Below the pieces are notes generated by a model, which saw nothing but the letters and a program-made list of their open reading frames with translations, searched no databases and was not told the DNA's origin. From DASUZD01 sp036377055 (lineage in GTDB: Bacteria; Actinomycetota; Thermoleophilia; Gaiellales; Gaiellaceae): DNA of 13,156 nucleotides. The stretch lies in assembly GCA_036377055.1 (NCBI GenBank), contig DASUZD010000160.1, forward strand, positions 1-13,156, given 5' to 3'. The position numbers and the translations under genes are program-made. Of this stretch, positions 1 through 7,802 are shown piece by piece. Every line of letters starts with the position of its first letter. Within the stretch, counting starts at the first letter, position 1.

Positions 1-1
1 G

Positions 2-1162
2 CACGACATCTACGAAGGCCCGCACAAGGAGCTCGTGAAGCTCTCCTCGCGCGTGCTGAAGGGCCTCACCTACCGGCCGACCGGCGCGATCGTCGCGGCG
101 GCCACGACGTCGCTGCCCGAGACCGTCGGCGGCGAGCGCAACTGGGACTACCGCTTCGCGTGGATCCGCGACTCGAGCCTCACGCTTGAGGCGCTCTACA
201 TCGGCACCTGCTCCGACGAGGCGGAGGAGTTCGTCTCCTTCATGACCAGCTCGGCGGGCGGCCGCGCCGGCGAGGGCTCGCTCCAGATCATGTACGGCAT
301 CGGCGGCGAGCACGACCTCTCGGAGCGCGAGCTGCCGCACCTGCGCGGCTGGCGCGACTCGGCGCCGGTGCGCGTCGGCAACGGCGCCTGGGATCAGGTC
401 CAGCTCGACGTCTACGGCGAGCTCTTGAACTCGCTCTGGCTTTACCAGGAGGAGCTCGGCGAGCTCCACCCCGAGATCCAGCAGTTCGTCGCCGACCTGG
501 CCGACACCGCCGCCCGGCGCTGGAAGGAGACCGACTCCGGCATGTGGGAGATGCGCGGCGAGCCGCGCCACCATCTCTCGTCGAAGGTGCTCTGCTGGGT
601 CGCTCTCGACCGCGCGGTGGCGCTTGCCCCGCAGCTGGGCGAGTCCGCCAAGGCCGAGGAGTGGGCCGCCGAGCGCGACCGTATCCGCGAGGCGATCCTC
701 GAGCGCGGCTGGAGCGAGGCGCGCGGCGCCTACGCGCAGTCGTTCGAGTCGGACGAGCTGGACGCGGCCGCGCTCCTGATGCCGCTCGTCGGCTTCCTTC
801 CCGGCACGGACGAACGGATGCGCTCGACGATCGACGCAATCGCCTCCGGCTTGACCGAGGACGGGCTCGTGCTCCGCTACCGGAACCAGGAGGGCCTGAA
901 CGCGGACGGGCTGACGGGCGAGGAGGGCACGTTCGTGATCTGTTCGTTCTGGCTCGTGTCGGCGCTCGCCGAGGCGGGCGAGGTCGACCGCGCCGAGGCG
1001 CTCTTCGACCAGCTCGTCGGCTACGCGAACGACCTCGGCCTGCTCGCGGAGGAGATCGACACCGCGACGGGCGAGCAGCTCGGCAACTTCCCGCAGGCGT
1101 TCAGCCACATCGGCCTGATCACGGCCGCCGCCGCGATCGATCGCGCTCGCGCGGCGGGATAG
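2..1162 (+). CDS. Glycoside hydrolase family 15 (glucoamylase/trehalase-like), C-terminal part, 5' truncated
   Basis: The frame is open from base 2, so the gene starts left of the window; 386 residues are visible of a family that is usually about 600. It opens with HDIYEGPHKEL and continues through hallmark GH15 segments: NWDYRFAWIRDSS, which lines the active site; MWEMRGEPRHH, whose Glu (visible residue about 183) fits the general acid; GEEGTFVICSFW, whose Glu fits the general base; and a closing LLAEEID...GNFPQAFSHIGL block typical of bacterial and archaeal members. These are (alpha/alpha)6-barrel inverting enzymes that release glucose from alpha-glucans, or cleave trehalose in the actinobacterial subgroup. 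I cannot choose between these substrates from this part. No signal peptide can be judged because the N-terminus is missing. The next gene follows after 32 bases on the same strand. The family call is firm and the substrate is open. Confidence 0.93.
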   Translation, partial: HDIYEGPHKELVKLSSRVLKGLTYRPTGAIVAAATTSLPETVGGERNWDYRFAWIRDSSLTLEALYIGTCSDEAEEFVSFMTSSAGGRAGEGSLQIMYGIGGEHDLSERELPHLRGWRDSAPVRVGNGAWDQVQLDVYGELLNSLWLYQEELGELHPEIQQFVADLADTAARRWKETDSGMWEMRGEPRHHLSSKVLCWVALDRAVALAPQLGESAKAEEWAAERDRIREAILERGWSEARGAYAQSFESDELDAAALLMPLVGFLPGTDERMRSTIDAIASGLTEDGLVLRYRNQEGLNADGLTGEEGTFVICSFWLVSALAEAGEVDRAEALFDQLVGYANDLGLLAEEIDTATGEQLGNFPQAFSHIGLITAAAAIDRARAAG

Positions 1163-1182
1163 ACTCGCGCGACTTTCTAGCC

Positions 1183-1190
1183 GAAGGAGG
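1183..1190 (+). promoter_or_regulatory. Strong Shine-Dalgarno for the small gene at 1195
   Basis: GAAGGAGG lies four bases before GTG 1195. It fixes that GTG as the start and rules out the much longer open frame that runs through the GH15 gene from 544. Confidence 0.75.
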
Positions 1191-1194
1191 CGCC

Positions 1195-1503
1195 GTGATC
1201 GCTCGTGTTGCGAGCTTCGAAGGCGTGAACGTACAGGCGGCCGAGCGGTCGGCGGACTCGGCGGCGGCGATCATCCGCCCGCTCGTCGAGAACCTGTCCG
1301 GCTACCGGGGGAGCCTCGACCTGCTGGCGCCGAACGGAACGTTCCTGTCGATCACGCTTTTCGACTCGGAGGAGAACGCGGAGGCCGCGGAGTCGACGTT
1401 CGACGAGGAGATGCCGCGGCAACTGGCCGACCTGTACAGGGAGTGGGCCGGAAGGCGGGTCTCCGTGGATCGCTACAAGGTGCTCGCGGACGAACGCCGC
1501 TAG
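1195..1503 (+). CDS. Small dimeric alpha-beta-barrel (ABM-like) protein
   Basis: This encodes 102 residues starting at GTG 1195. The order is a beta strand (IARVASFEG), a helix (AAERSADSAAAIIRPLVENL), the turn SGYRGSLDLLAPNG, a strand with FLSITLFDSEENAEAAE, and a second amphipathic helix. This matches the ferredoxin-like fold of antibiotic-biosynthesis-monooxygenase and related stress-responsive dimeric barrel proteins, which are usually about 100 residues. The G-Y-x-G...S-I-T-L-F-x-S pattern is typical of members that score as ABM-like but have no known substrate. No cofactor-binding residues can be singled out, so enzymatic activity is not implied. It sits 32 bases after the GH15 gene and 13 bases before the MFS gene, so co-transcription is likely. 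The fold call is reasonable and the function is unknown. Confidence 0.7.
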   Translation: MIARVASFEGVNVQAAERSADSAAAIIRPLVENLSGYRGSLDLLAPNGTFLSITLFDSEENAEAAESTFDEEMPRQLADLYREWAGRRVSVDRYKVLADERR

Positions 1504-1516
1504 CGGCACGTCGCGC

Positions 1517-2752
1517 GTGCCGGAGGTCCTGCGTGAGCGGAACTTCCGGCTTCTCTTCGCCGCGCGGACGGCGTCGTTCGTCGGCACGAACCTCGCGCCG
1601 ATCGCGGTCGCGTTCGCCGTCCTGGGCCTGACCGGGTCGGCCACGTACGTCGGGCTCTCGTTCGCCGCGTGGACGCTGGCCCAGATCTCGACGCTGCTGG
1701 TCGGCGGGATCGTGGCCGACCGGCTGCCGCGCCGCCAGGTCATGGTCGCCTCGGACACGGCCAACTTCTGCGTGCGCGCCACGATGGGCGCGCTGCTCGT
1801 CGCCGGGAGCATGGACGTCTGGTTCCTGATCGCGCTGCAAGCGGTCGGCGGCGCCGCGACCGCCTTCTACTCGCCTGCCTCCACCGGCCTCGTCCCGCAG
1901 ACGGTTCCTACGCGACTCCTCCAGCAGGCGAATGGGTTCATGTCGATCGCCCGCTACGTCGCGTTCCCGCTCGGCGCCGCTGCGGGCGGAGCGGTCGTTG
2001 CGACGATCGGAGCGGGCGAGGCGCTGCTGCTCGACGCGGCGACGTACGGGACGAGCGCGCTCCTCCTGACGCGGCTCCGCCTGCCGGTGCGCGGGCGTTC
2101 GGCGGCGGCGCCGAACTTCGTGCGCGAGCTCCGGGAGGGCTGGCACGCCTTCACGGAGCACACGTGGGTCTGGGTGCTGACGCTGTGGATCTCGCTCTAC
2201 TTCCTCGTCACGTACGCGCCGTTCTTCGTGCTCGGGCCCTACATCGCGCGGGCGTCGCTCGGCGGCGCAGGCGCGTGGGCGGTGATCGTGACCGGGGAAG
2301 GGATCGGCGCGCTCGCGGGCGGGCTGGTGGCGTTGCGCTTCCGCCCGAACCGCCCGTGGGTCTTGCTCTGCGGGCTGTTCGCCGGCACGGGCATCCAGAG
2401 CGTCCTGCTCGCAGAGCGCGCGCCGGCGGTCGCAATCGGGACGGCCGCTGTGCTCGCAGGCTTCGCGTTCTCGTTCGGCACGGTCGTCTTCGAGACCGGC
2501 GTGCAGCAGCGGATCGCGCCGAGCAAGCTCTCGCGCGTCAGCGCGTACAACTGGCTCGGCGCGATGGTCTTCCTCCCGGCGGGCTACGCCGTCGCCGGCC
2601 CGATCGCGGACGTCGTCGGCATGTCCAGGCTGCTCTGGATCGGCGCTGGCTGGATCGTCGTCACGACGCTCGCGGTGATGCTCGTACGCGACGTGCGCGA
2701 CTACCGGACGCGGGAGCCCGCGGCCGAGTCCGCGGCCGTCGCAACGACCTAG
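1517..2752 (+). CDS. MFS transporter, DHA3/EntS-like exporter family
   Basis: This encodes 411 residues with about twelve hydrophobic segments. The start is GTG 1517, giving VPEVLRERNFRLLFAARTAS, a typical opening for the MFS_3 (enterobactin exporter EntS/DHA3) group; no good ribosome site precedes it. The loop between helices 2 and 3 carries the MFS motif-A variant GGIVADRLPRRQVM. An AFYSPASTGLVPQ segment near helices 4-5 is also characteristic of this group. Proton-driven efflux of a small hydrophobic compound or siderophore is the usual role of relatives, but the substrate cannot be read here. The tail after the last helix is short and rich in Ala and Glu. Its TAG stop overlaps the TAG stop of the convergent SRPBCC gene in the four bases CTAG (2749-2752). 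Confidence 0.9.
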   Translation: MPEVLRERNFRLLFAARTASFVGTNLAPIAVAFAVLGLTGSATYVGLSFAAWTLAQISTLLVGGIVADRLPRRQVMVASDTANFCVRATMGALLVAGSMDVWFLIALQAVGGAATAFYSPASTGLVPQTVPTRLLQQANGFMSIARYVAFPLGAAAGGAVVATIGAGEALLLDAATYGTSALLLTRLRLPVRGRSAAAPNFVRELREGWHAFTEHTWVWVLTLWISLYFLVTYAPFFVLGPYIARASLGGAGAWAVIVTGEGIGALAGGLVALRFRPNRPWVLLCGLFAGTGIQSVLLAERAPAVAIGTAAVLAGFAFSFGTVVFETGVQQRIAPSKLSRVSAYNWLGAMVFLPAGYAVAGPIADVVGMSRLLWIGAGWIVVTTLAVMLVRDVRDYRTREPAAESAAVATT

Positions 2753-3216
2753 TCGCTGAGCACCCGCCGCTCCAGGTTGTCCAGGCAGCCGTTCCAGCCG
2801 TGCTCGTGCATCCCGGCGATCTCCTGGCTCGCGAAGCCGCTGTGCGTGACCTGGACCTCCGTGCCGCCGTCGCTCTCGACGAAGTCGACCTCGACGAGGC
2901 TGCCCGCGCTACCGGCCATCTCGGCCGGGTTCGACTCCCACGTCCAGGTGTAGGCGAGCCGCTCGGGCGGCCGAACCTCGGCGTACTCGCCGACGACGGC
3001 GTGGACCATGCCGCTGTCGGTGTCGCGCATCGCCAGCCGGTAGCTGCCGCCCGGGCGTAGGTCGATGTCCGCCTCGGCGCCTTCCCAGTGAGGCTGCGCC
3101 GCCCACCAGCGCCGCAGCAGCTCGGGGTTCGTCCACGCGTCGAAGACACGCTCGCGCGGCGCGTCGAAGCGGCGCGAGAGCCGCAGGACGACGCCTTCCT
3201 CGTTACGAATCGCCAT
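2749..3216 (-). CDS. SRPBCC/AHSA1 family protein (START-like ligand-binding fold)
   Basis: This encodes 155 residues from ATG 3216. The N-terminus LRLSRRFDAPRERVFDAWTN followed by LLRRWW is the classic opening of Aha1-homology (AHSA1) SRPBCC proteins, and the C-terminal GMHEHGWNGCLDNLERRV helix is the family's standard closing helix. These are helix-grip folds with a hydrophobic pocket; most bacterial members have no known ligand. It overlaps the upstream ArsR gene by 14 bases. ArsR-SRPBCC pairing is a recurrent bacterial arrangement, in which the regulator presumably controls the partner from a shared promoter. The stop codon overlaps the convergent MFS stop, leaving no room for a terminator between them. 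Confidence 0.9.
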   Translation of the reverse strand: MAIRNEEGVVLRLSRRFDAPRERVFDAWTNPELLRRWWAAQPHWEGAEADIDLRPGGSYRLAMRDTDSGMVHAVVGEYAEVRPPERLAYTWTWESNPAEMAGSAGSLVEVDFVESDGGTEVQVTHSGFASQEIAGMHEHGWNGCLDNLERRVLSD

Positions 3217-3544
3217 CGGATCTCCCTTCCTCTGCCAGGTGCCGCTCGATCGCGTCGAACTTCGACTCCCACAGCGCGCGGTGCGTCTCGAGCCAGCGAG
3301 AGGCGTCCTCGAGCGGCCCCGCCTGAAGTCGCAGGCGATGCTGGCGCCCCTCGACGGTGCGGGTGACGACGCCGACCTCCTCCAGCACCTTCAGGTGCTT
3401 GGTCACCGCGGGCTTCGAGACCGCGAGCCGTCGCGTCGCCTCGCCGACGGTCGCGGGACCAGCCGCGAGGCGCTCGAGGATCGCACGGCGAACGGGGTGC
3501 GCGAGTGCGAGGAAGCTGCGATCGAGCTGCGCCTGATTGTTCAC
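3203..3544 (-). CDS. ArsR-family winged-helix repressor
   Basis: This encodes 113 residues from GTG 3544. The winged-helix domain spans residues 7-75: SFLALAHPVRRAILERLAAG (helices 1-2), TVGEATRRLAVSKPAVTKHLKVLEEVGVV (helix-turn-helix) and TRTVEGRQHRLRL (wing). The C-terminal helix WLETHRALWESKFDAIERHL is typical of the ArsR branch paired with SRPBCC/AHSA1 partners. The protein has no cysteine at all, so it is not a thiol-based metal sensor; the signal is more likely a small molecule or unknown. The start codon lies inside a perfect palindrome (3539-3556) just downstream of a TATAGT box, so the gene is probably autorepressed and its mRNA nearly leaderless. The gap to the CtaG-like gene is only 11 bases, so it may also be read through from upstream. 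Confidence 0.93.
   Translation of the reverse strand: MNNQAQLDRSFLALAHPVRRAILERLAAGPATVGEATRRLAVSKPAVTKHLKVLEEVGVVTRTVEGRQHRLRLQAGPLEDASRWLETHRALWESKFDAIERHLAEEGRSDGDS
3222..3228 (-). promoter_or_regulatory. Shine-Dalgarno for the SRPBCC gene, inside the ArsR coding end
   Basis: On the minus strand AAGGGAG lies five bases before ATG 3216 and within the last codons of the ArsR gene. It supports that start and suggests independent ribosome entry despite the overlap. Confidence 0.65.
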
Positions 3545-3556
3545 CTAGAGGTGAAC
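3539..3556 (-). promoter_or_regulatory. Perfect 8-2-8 palindrome, predicted ArsR operator
   Basis: The plus strand reads GTTCACCT-AG-AGGTGAAC, a flawless inverted repeat with a two-base centre. It covers the GTG start codon of the ArsR gene (3542-3544) and touches the stop codon of the CtaG-like gene (3556-3558). Its position between the -10 box and the start codon is what a self-repressing ArsR dimer would need. The palindrome is seen directly; binding is inferred. Confidence 0.8.
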
Positions 3557-3560
3557 TATA
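3555..3560 (-). promoter_or_regulatory. Predicted -10 box of the ArsR-SRPBCC operon
   Basis: The minus strand reads TATAGT, close to the TATAAT consensus, and sits in an otherwise GC-rich region. The predicted transcription start (about seven bases downstream, near 3548) falls within a few bases of GTG 3544, so the transcript would be leaderless or nearly so. The region where a -35 box should be (about 3578-3583) shows only a weak match. The box lies in the last codons of the CtaG-like gene. Confidence 0.5.
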
Positions 3561-4341
3561 ACGTCTCGGCCTCCAGTCGGAAGACGTGGCTTCGGAGCAG
3601 GATCCCGACCGCCGCGCCGAGGGTCGCGAGCTGCTCGGCCGTCATCACCAGTGCGGCGACTCGCTGGTCGCTCGCCCAGGTGAGGCCGAAGGGGCGGTCG
3701 ACTCCTGCGTAGTGGTCGTAGAGCGGCGTAGTCGAGAGGAGCGTTTCCGAGAGCGCCATTGAGGCGAGCAGCGCGAGCGCGCCGAACGCGGCTCGGCGGC
3801 CGGGGCTCAGGTGGGCGCGGCGAGCTGGGTCGACGATCTGCATCCAGAGCAGGAGCCCGCCGAGGAAGAGGCTCGCGTGCTCGAGCGCGTGGAGCGCCGG
3901 GTGCGCGAGCGCCGCGTCGTACGCCTGCGGGACGTGCCACGCGGCGAGGCTCCCGGCCCACGCGGTGAACGCGACCTCCGGCCGGAGCAGAGCCGCGCCG
4001 ACGCGTCTGAGCGTCCGGCTTCGCATTGCTAGCCGGAGCACTGGCGGCGGAAGCAGGAAGAACGACACGGGCCCGCGCAACCCGAGCACGATCAGCAGCG
4101 CCGCGCCGTCGCCGATCAGCAGGTGCTGCGCCATGTGCGCCGAGAGGAGCTGGTCCTCCGCGATCGCGTCGAGTGGCGAGACGACCGCCAAGGCGCCCGC
4201 GGCGACCCCCGCGGCGAACAGGAGCGGATGGGCCGATCGCCCGCGCCGCCTCAGTCGCAGCCACGCTTGTGCGTACAGCACGAGCGCAACCGCGGCGGTC
4301 GCGAGCACCGCCGGATCGAAGCTCCACTCGTCGCGGATCAC
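3556..4341 (-). CDS. CtaG-like (caa3_CtaG) cytochrome c oxidase assembly membrane protein
   Basis: This encodes 261 residues, about seven transmembrane segments, from GTG 4341. Family hallmarks are the conserved histidine clusters SAHMAQHLL (His69, His73), AAWHVPQAYDAAL (His136) and HPALHALEH (His151, His155), plus the late LYDHYAG...WASDQRVAALVM block. The caa3_CtaG family is associated with copper delivery or assembly of caa3-type cytochrome oxidase. It differs from the CtaG/Cox11 copper chaperone of proteobacteria. No oxidase subunit gene is in the window, so the family role is not confirmed by context. It lies 51 bases downstream of the protein-glutaminase gene on the same strand. A short frame reading MTREEAERLLGAP ends across its start but has no ribosome site. 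The family call is firm. Confidence 0.85.
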   Translation of the reverse strand: MIRDEWSFDPAVLATAAVALVLYAQAWLRLRRRGRSAHPLLFAAGVAAGALAVVSPLDAIAEDQLLSAHMAQHLLIGDGAALLIVLGLRGPVSFFLLPPPVLRLAMRSRTLRRVGAALLRPEVAFTAWAGSLAAWHVPQAYDAALAHPALHALEHASLFLGGLLLWMQIVDPARRAHLSPGRRAAFGALALLASMALSETLLSTTPLYDHYAGVDRPFGLTWASDQRVAALVMTAEQLATLGAAVGILLRSHVFRLEAETL

Positions 4342-4392
4342 GGCGCGCCGAGCAGCCGCTCGGCCTCTTCGCGAGTCATCGCGCCGGTGATG

Positions 4393-5457
4393 CTACGGGC
4401 AGTTCGCGTAGGGCGGCGGTCCGACCTGGAGCGAGCGGTTCTTCAGCGCGAGCCGATAGGTGGCGAGATCGGCGTTCGTCTGCGTGTACGTCGGGTCGGT
4501 CGAGCCCCAGTAGTAGTCGGAGGCGGCCGTATGCGTAAGCGTCGCCGACGGGTCGCCTTGCACGCCCTTCCATGCCGCTTCCGTCGCGGGGCCGGTCATG
4601 AGCGACGGGTCGATCACCATCCGCTGGGTCTGGAAGAAGCGCGGGCCGCGTACGCAGAGCGTCGGCGCGACATGCCAGGCCCAGTTGACGAAGCATTGCG
4701 GGTTGTTCCGCGTCGCCGCGTGGAGCGTGCCGCTGATCCACACCTTCCGCGGGGACAGACCCATGTTGATCATCAGCCGGCACATTTCGTGCGCTCGCGC
4801 CCAGCACCCGTTGTCGGGGAACATGAACGGAATACAGAGCGGCGGGACCGTCGTCGGGTCGCACGTCGTCGCGCTCATGGCGGCGAACGCCTGCTGCGCC
4901 TGTGCCTGCGAGGTGCAGCGGAACCACCACCACCAGGGCCAGCAGAGCCACCACAGGAACCACTCGATCCACGGCCACGGCCATGGCCTCGGCCGCGGAA
5001 GCTTCCGCTCAGGTAAAGGGAGCGGCGGCCCCTCCGGACTTGGCCGATAGGGCCGGACGTCGATGATCTCGTGCGAGTCGGTCTCCGTCAGGATGATCGG
5101 GTCGCGGCTGCTCGCCGCCTCGCGCAGCCCCCGCTCGAGATCCTCGAAGTTGGCCGCACCGCGCGGCAGGACGTGCCGAGCGTGCGACGGATCGATCTCG
5201 ACGCTGAGCCCTTCGTCCGTCGGCGTGATCGTCGCCACGCGCGCGACGTGCGGGATGAGCAGGAGCTGGATTGCCGACGTTTGTGGATCGAGCTCCAGAT
5301 AAACCGGGCGGCCAAGCTCGCTCAGCCCTTCGAGGATGCTCGCGTAGCCCTCCGAACGTGGGTCCTCGGGGTCCAGACGGACCTGGCGTCCGTCGTCCAG
5401 CTCGACCGTCCGCCGCTCCTTGTCGACGCGGATCGAGGTCGAGACGATCGGCGGCAT
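4393..5457 (-). CDS. Predicted protein glutaminase (glutamine deamidase) with Pro/Trp-rich linker
   Basis: This encodes 354 residues from ATG 5457, in three parts. Residues 1-135 are an acidic, beta-rich domain I do not recognise, with no cysteine. Residues 137-180 are a proline linker running into a Trp tract (11 Trp at 159-178). Residues about 181-354 resemble the protein-glutaminase family (Gln_deamidase_2): IPFMFPDNGCWARAHEM holds the nucleophile Cys218, NWAWHVAP holds His262, and MVIDPSL holds Asp283. The Cys-His-Asp spacing of 44 and 21 residues is close to that of Chryseobacterium protein-glutaminase (about 41 and 20, from memory). Such enzymes hydrolyse side-chain amides of protein glutamines. 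All nine cysteines lie at or after residue 172, hinting at a disulfide-stabilised, exported C-terminal part. No N-terminal signal peptide is visible. It follows nagA by 38 bases, but a shared function is not obvious. Confidence 0.8.
   Translation of the reverse strand: MPPIVSTSIRVDKERRTVELDDGRQVRLDPEDPRSEGYASILEGLSELGRPVYLELDPQTSAIQLLLIPHVARVATITPTDEGLSVEIDPSHARHVLPRGAANFEDLERGLREAASSRDPIILTETDSHEIIDVRPYRPSPEGPPLPLPERKLPRPRPWPWPWIEWFLWWLCWPWWWWFRCTSQAQAQQAFAAMSATTCDPTTVPPLCIPFMFPDNGCWARAHEMCRLMINMGLSPRKVWISGTLHAATRNNPQCFVNWAWHVAPTLCVRGPRFFQTQRMVIDPSLMTGPATEAAWKGVQGDPSATLTHTAASDYYWGSTDPTYTQTNADLATYRLALKNRSLQVGPPPYANCP
4924..4983 (-). other. Tryptophan-rich tract (11 Trp in 20 residues) within the protein-glutaminase gene
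   Basis: Residues 159-178 of the protein at 4393-5457 contain Trp at 159, 161, 163, 166, 169, 170, 173, 175, 176, 177 and 178, mixed with Pro, Leu, Phe and Ile. The preceding residues 151-158 alternate Arg and Pro. The tract is far denser in Trp than an ordinary transmembrane helix and resembles interfacial, membrane-inserting peptides of the indolicidin kind in composition only. It is visible on the plus strand as runs of CCA. It sits exactly at the junction between the N-terminal domain and the catalytic domain. Confidence 0.9.
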
Positions 5458-5495
5458 GACCCGCAGTCAACCCTAGCGCTGCGACCGCCGCGAGG

Positions 5496-6587
5496 CTAGT
5501 CCGCTACGTCGGTTCCGGCGACGAGCACGCGCTCGACCTCGAGGCGGTCGTCGAGCACGACCACGTCCGCGGCCGCGCCCGGTTCCAGCGCGCCCAGGTC
5601 CTCGCGCCCGGCGATCCGCGCAGGCACCTCGCTCGCGGCCGCGAGCGCAGCTGCGAGCGGAGCCCCGAGCTCGACCAGGTTCCGGACTGCGCCGATCATC
5701 GTCACCGTCGAGCCGGCGAGCACGCCGTCGTCGCGTCGCGCGATCCCGTCTCGGACCTCGACGGGGACGCCTCCGATCCGATACCGGCCGTCGCCGATCC
5801 CCGCGCCCGCGATCGCGTCGCTCACGAGCGCGACCCGCCCCGGCGCGGCCTGCCACACGAGTCGGGCGGTGTCGTCGGCGAGGTGGACGCCGTCGAGGAT
5901 CACCTGGACGAGCACCTGGGGGCAGACGAGCGCCGCGCCGGCGAGGCCCGGCTCCCGGGGCTCGAACGGGCGCATCGCGTTGAAGAGGTGCGTGACGGTG
6001 CGCGCTCCGCGATCGAAGCCGCGGCGCGCCTCGTCCGCGGTCGCGCTCGAGTGGCCGAAGGCGACGGTTACGCCGCGACTCCGCAGCAGGTCGACGAGCT
6101 CCAGCGCGCCGGGCAGCTCGGGGGCGAGCGTGACGTGGGCGACGCGGCCGGCGGCGAGCAGGCGCTCGAGCAGGCCCGCGTCGGGATCGCGGCGCGACTC
6201 CGACGGGTGCGTCCCGAGCCGGTCGGCCGCGATGAACGGACCCTCGAGGTGCGCGCCGAGGATCCGCGGCGTTCCCTCGTCGCGCGGCAGCTGGCGCAGC
6301 GCCGCCTCGAGCTCGTCCTCCGGCGCGGTGATGAAGGTCGGCTGGAAGGCCGTCACGCCGGTGCGGGCGAGCGCGGAGGCCGCGCGCCGGTAGCCGTCGC
6401 CGTCCGCTGAGAGGAAGTCGACGCCGCCGAAGCCGTTCACCTGGAGGTCGACGAAGCCGGGCGCCGCGACGCCGCGCCCGGGCACGCGGTGGTTCAGCCC
6501 GACACCGCTGATCCGCCCGTCGGTCAGCTCGACGTCGCCGGGAAGAAGCTCCCCGCGGACGAGCGCCGCCTCGACGCCGAGCCGCAC
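5496..6587 (-). CDS. nagA: N-acetylglucosamine-6-phosphate deacetylase
   Basis: This encodes 363 residues from GTG 6587, close to the usual length of about 380. It converts GlcNAc-6-P to GlcN-6-P and acetate in the cytosol. Amidohydrolase landmarks appear in order: PGFVDLQVNGFGG (45-55; Gln in place of the first His, as in E. coli NagA), metal-binding Glu115 in GAHLEGPFI, His179 in FGHSSATADEA, His200 in THLFNAM, substrate-side His235 in DGVHL, catalytic Asp257 in VSDAIAGAG, and the closing LAGSTVTM. It begins four bases after the ABC ATPase stop, so it belongs to the transporter operon and is the committed step for an imported N-acetyl amino sugar. GlcNAc-6-P, its substrate, is also the product of MurQ encoded divergently, linking the two operons. 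NagB is not in the window. Confidence 0.95.
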   Translation of the reverse strand: MRLGVEAALVRGELLPGDVELTDGRISGVGLNHRVPGRGVAAPGFVDLQVNGFGGVDFLSADGDGYRRAASALARTGVTAFQPTFITAPEDELEAALRQLPRDEGTPRILGAHLEGPFIAADRLGTHPSESRRDPDAGLLERLLAAGRVAHVTLAPELPGALELVDLLRSRGVTVAFGHSSATADEARRGFDRGARTVTHLFNAMRPFEPREPGLAGAALVCPQVLVQVILDGVHLADDTARLVWQAAPGRVALVSDAIAGAGIGDGRYRIGGVPVEVRDGIARRDDGVLAGSTVTMIGAVRNLVELGAPLAAALAAASEVPARIAGREDLGALEPGAAADVVVLDDRLEVERVLVAGTDVAD

Positions 6588-6591
6588 GGCC

Positions 6592-7800
<1,209 letters not shown>

Positions 7801-7802
7801 GG

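Noticed and set aside
4338..4379. 13-codon frame (MTREEAERLLGAP) overlapping the CtaG-like start
   Set aside because: It has no ribosome site and no supporting homology that I can see; the overlap of its TGA with a GTG start is easily due to chance.
4920..4990. CCA-rich stretch resembling a short tandem repeat
   Set aside because: The triplets are Trp codons on the minus strand interspersed with others; there is no regular repeat unit, so it is reported as a protein feature instead.
4123..5016. Plus-strand open frame of 297 codons opposite the protein-glutaminase gene
   Set aside because: It is Arg- and Pro-rich with no recognisable domain, and the opposite strand carries a clear catalytic triad and family motifs.
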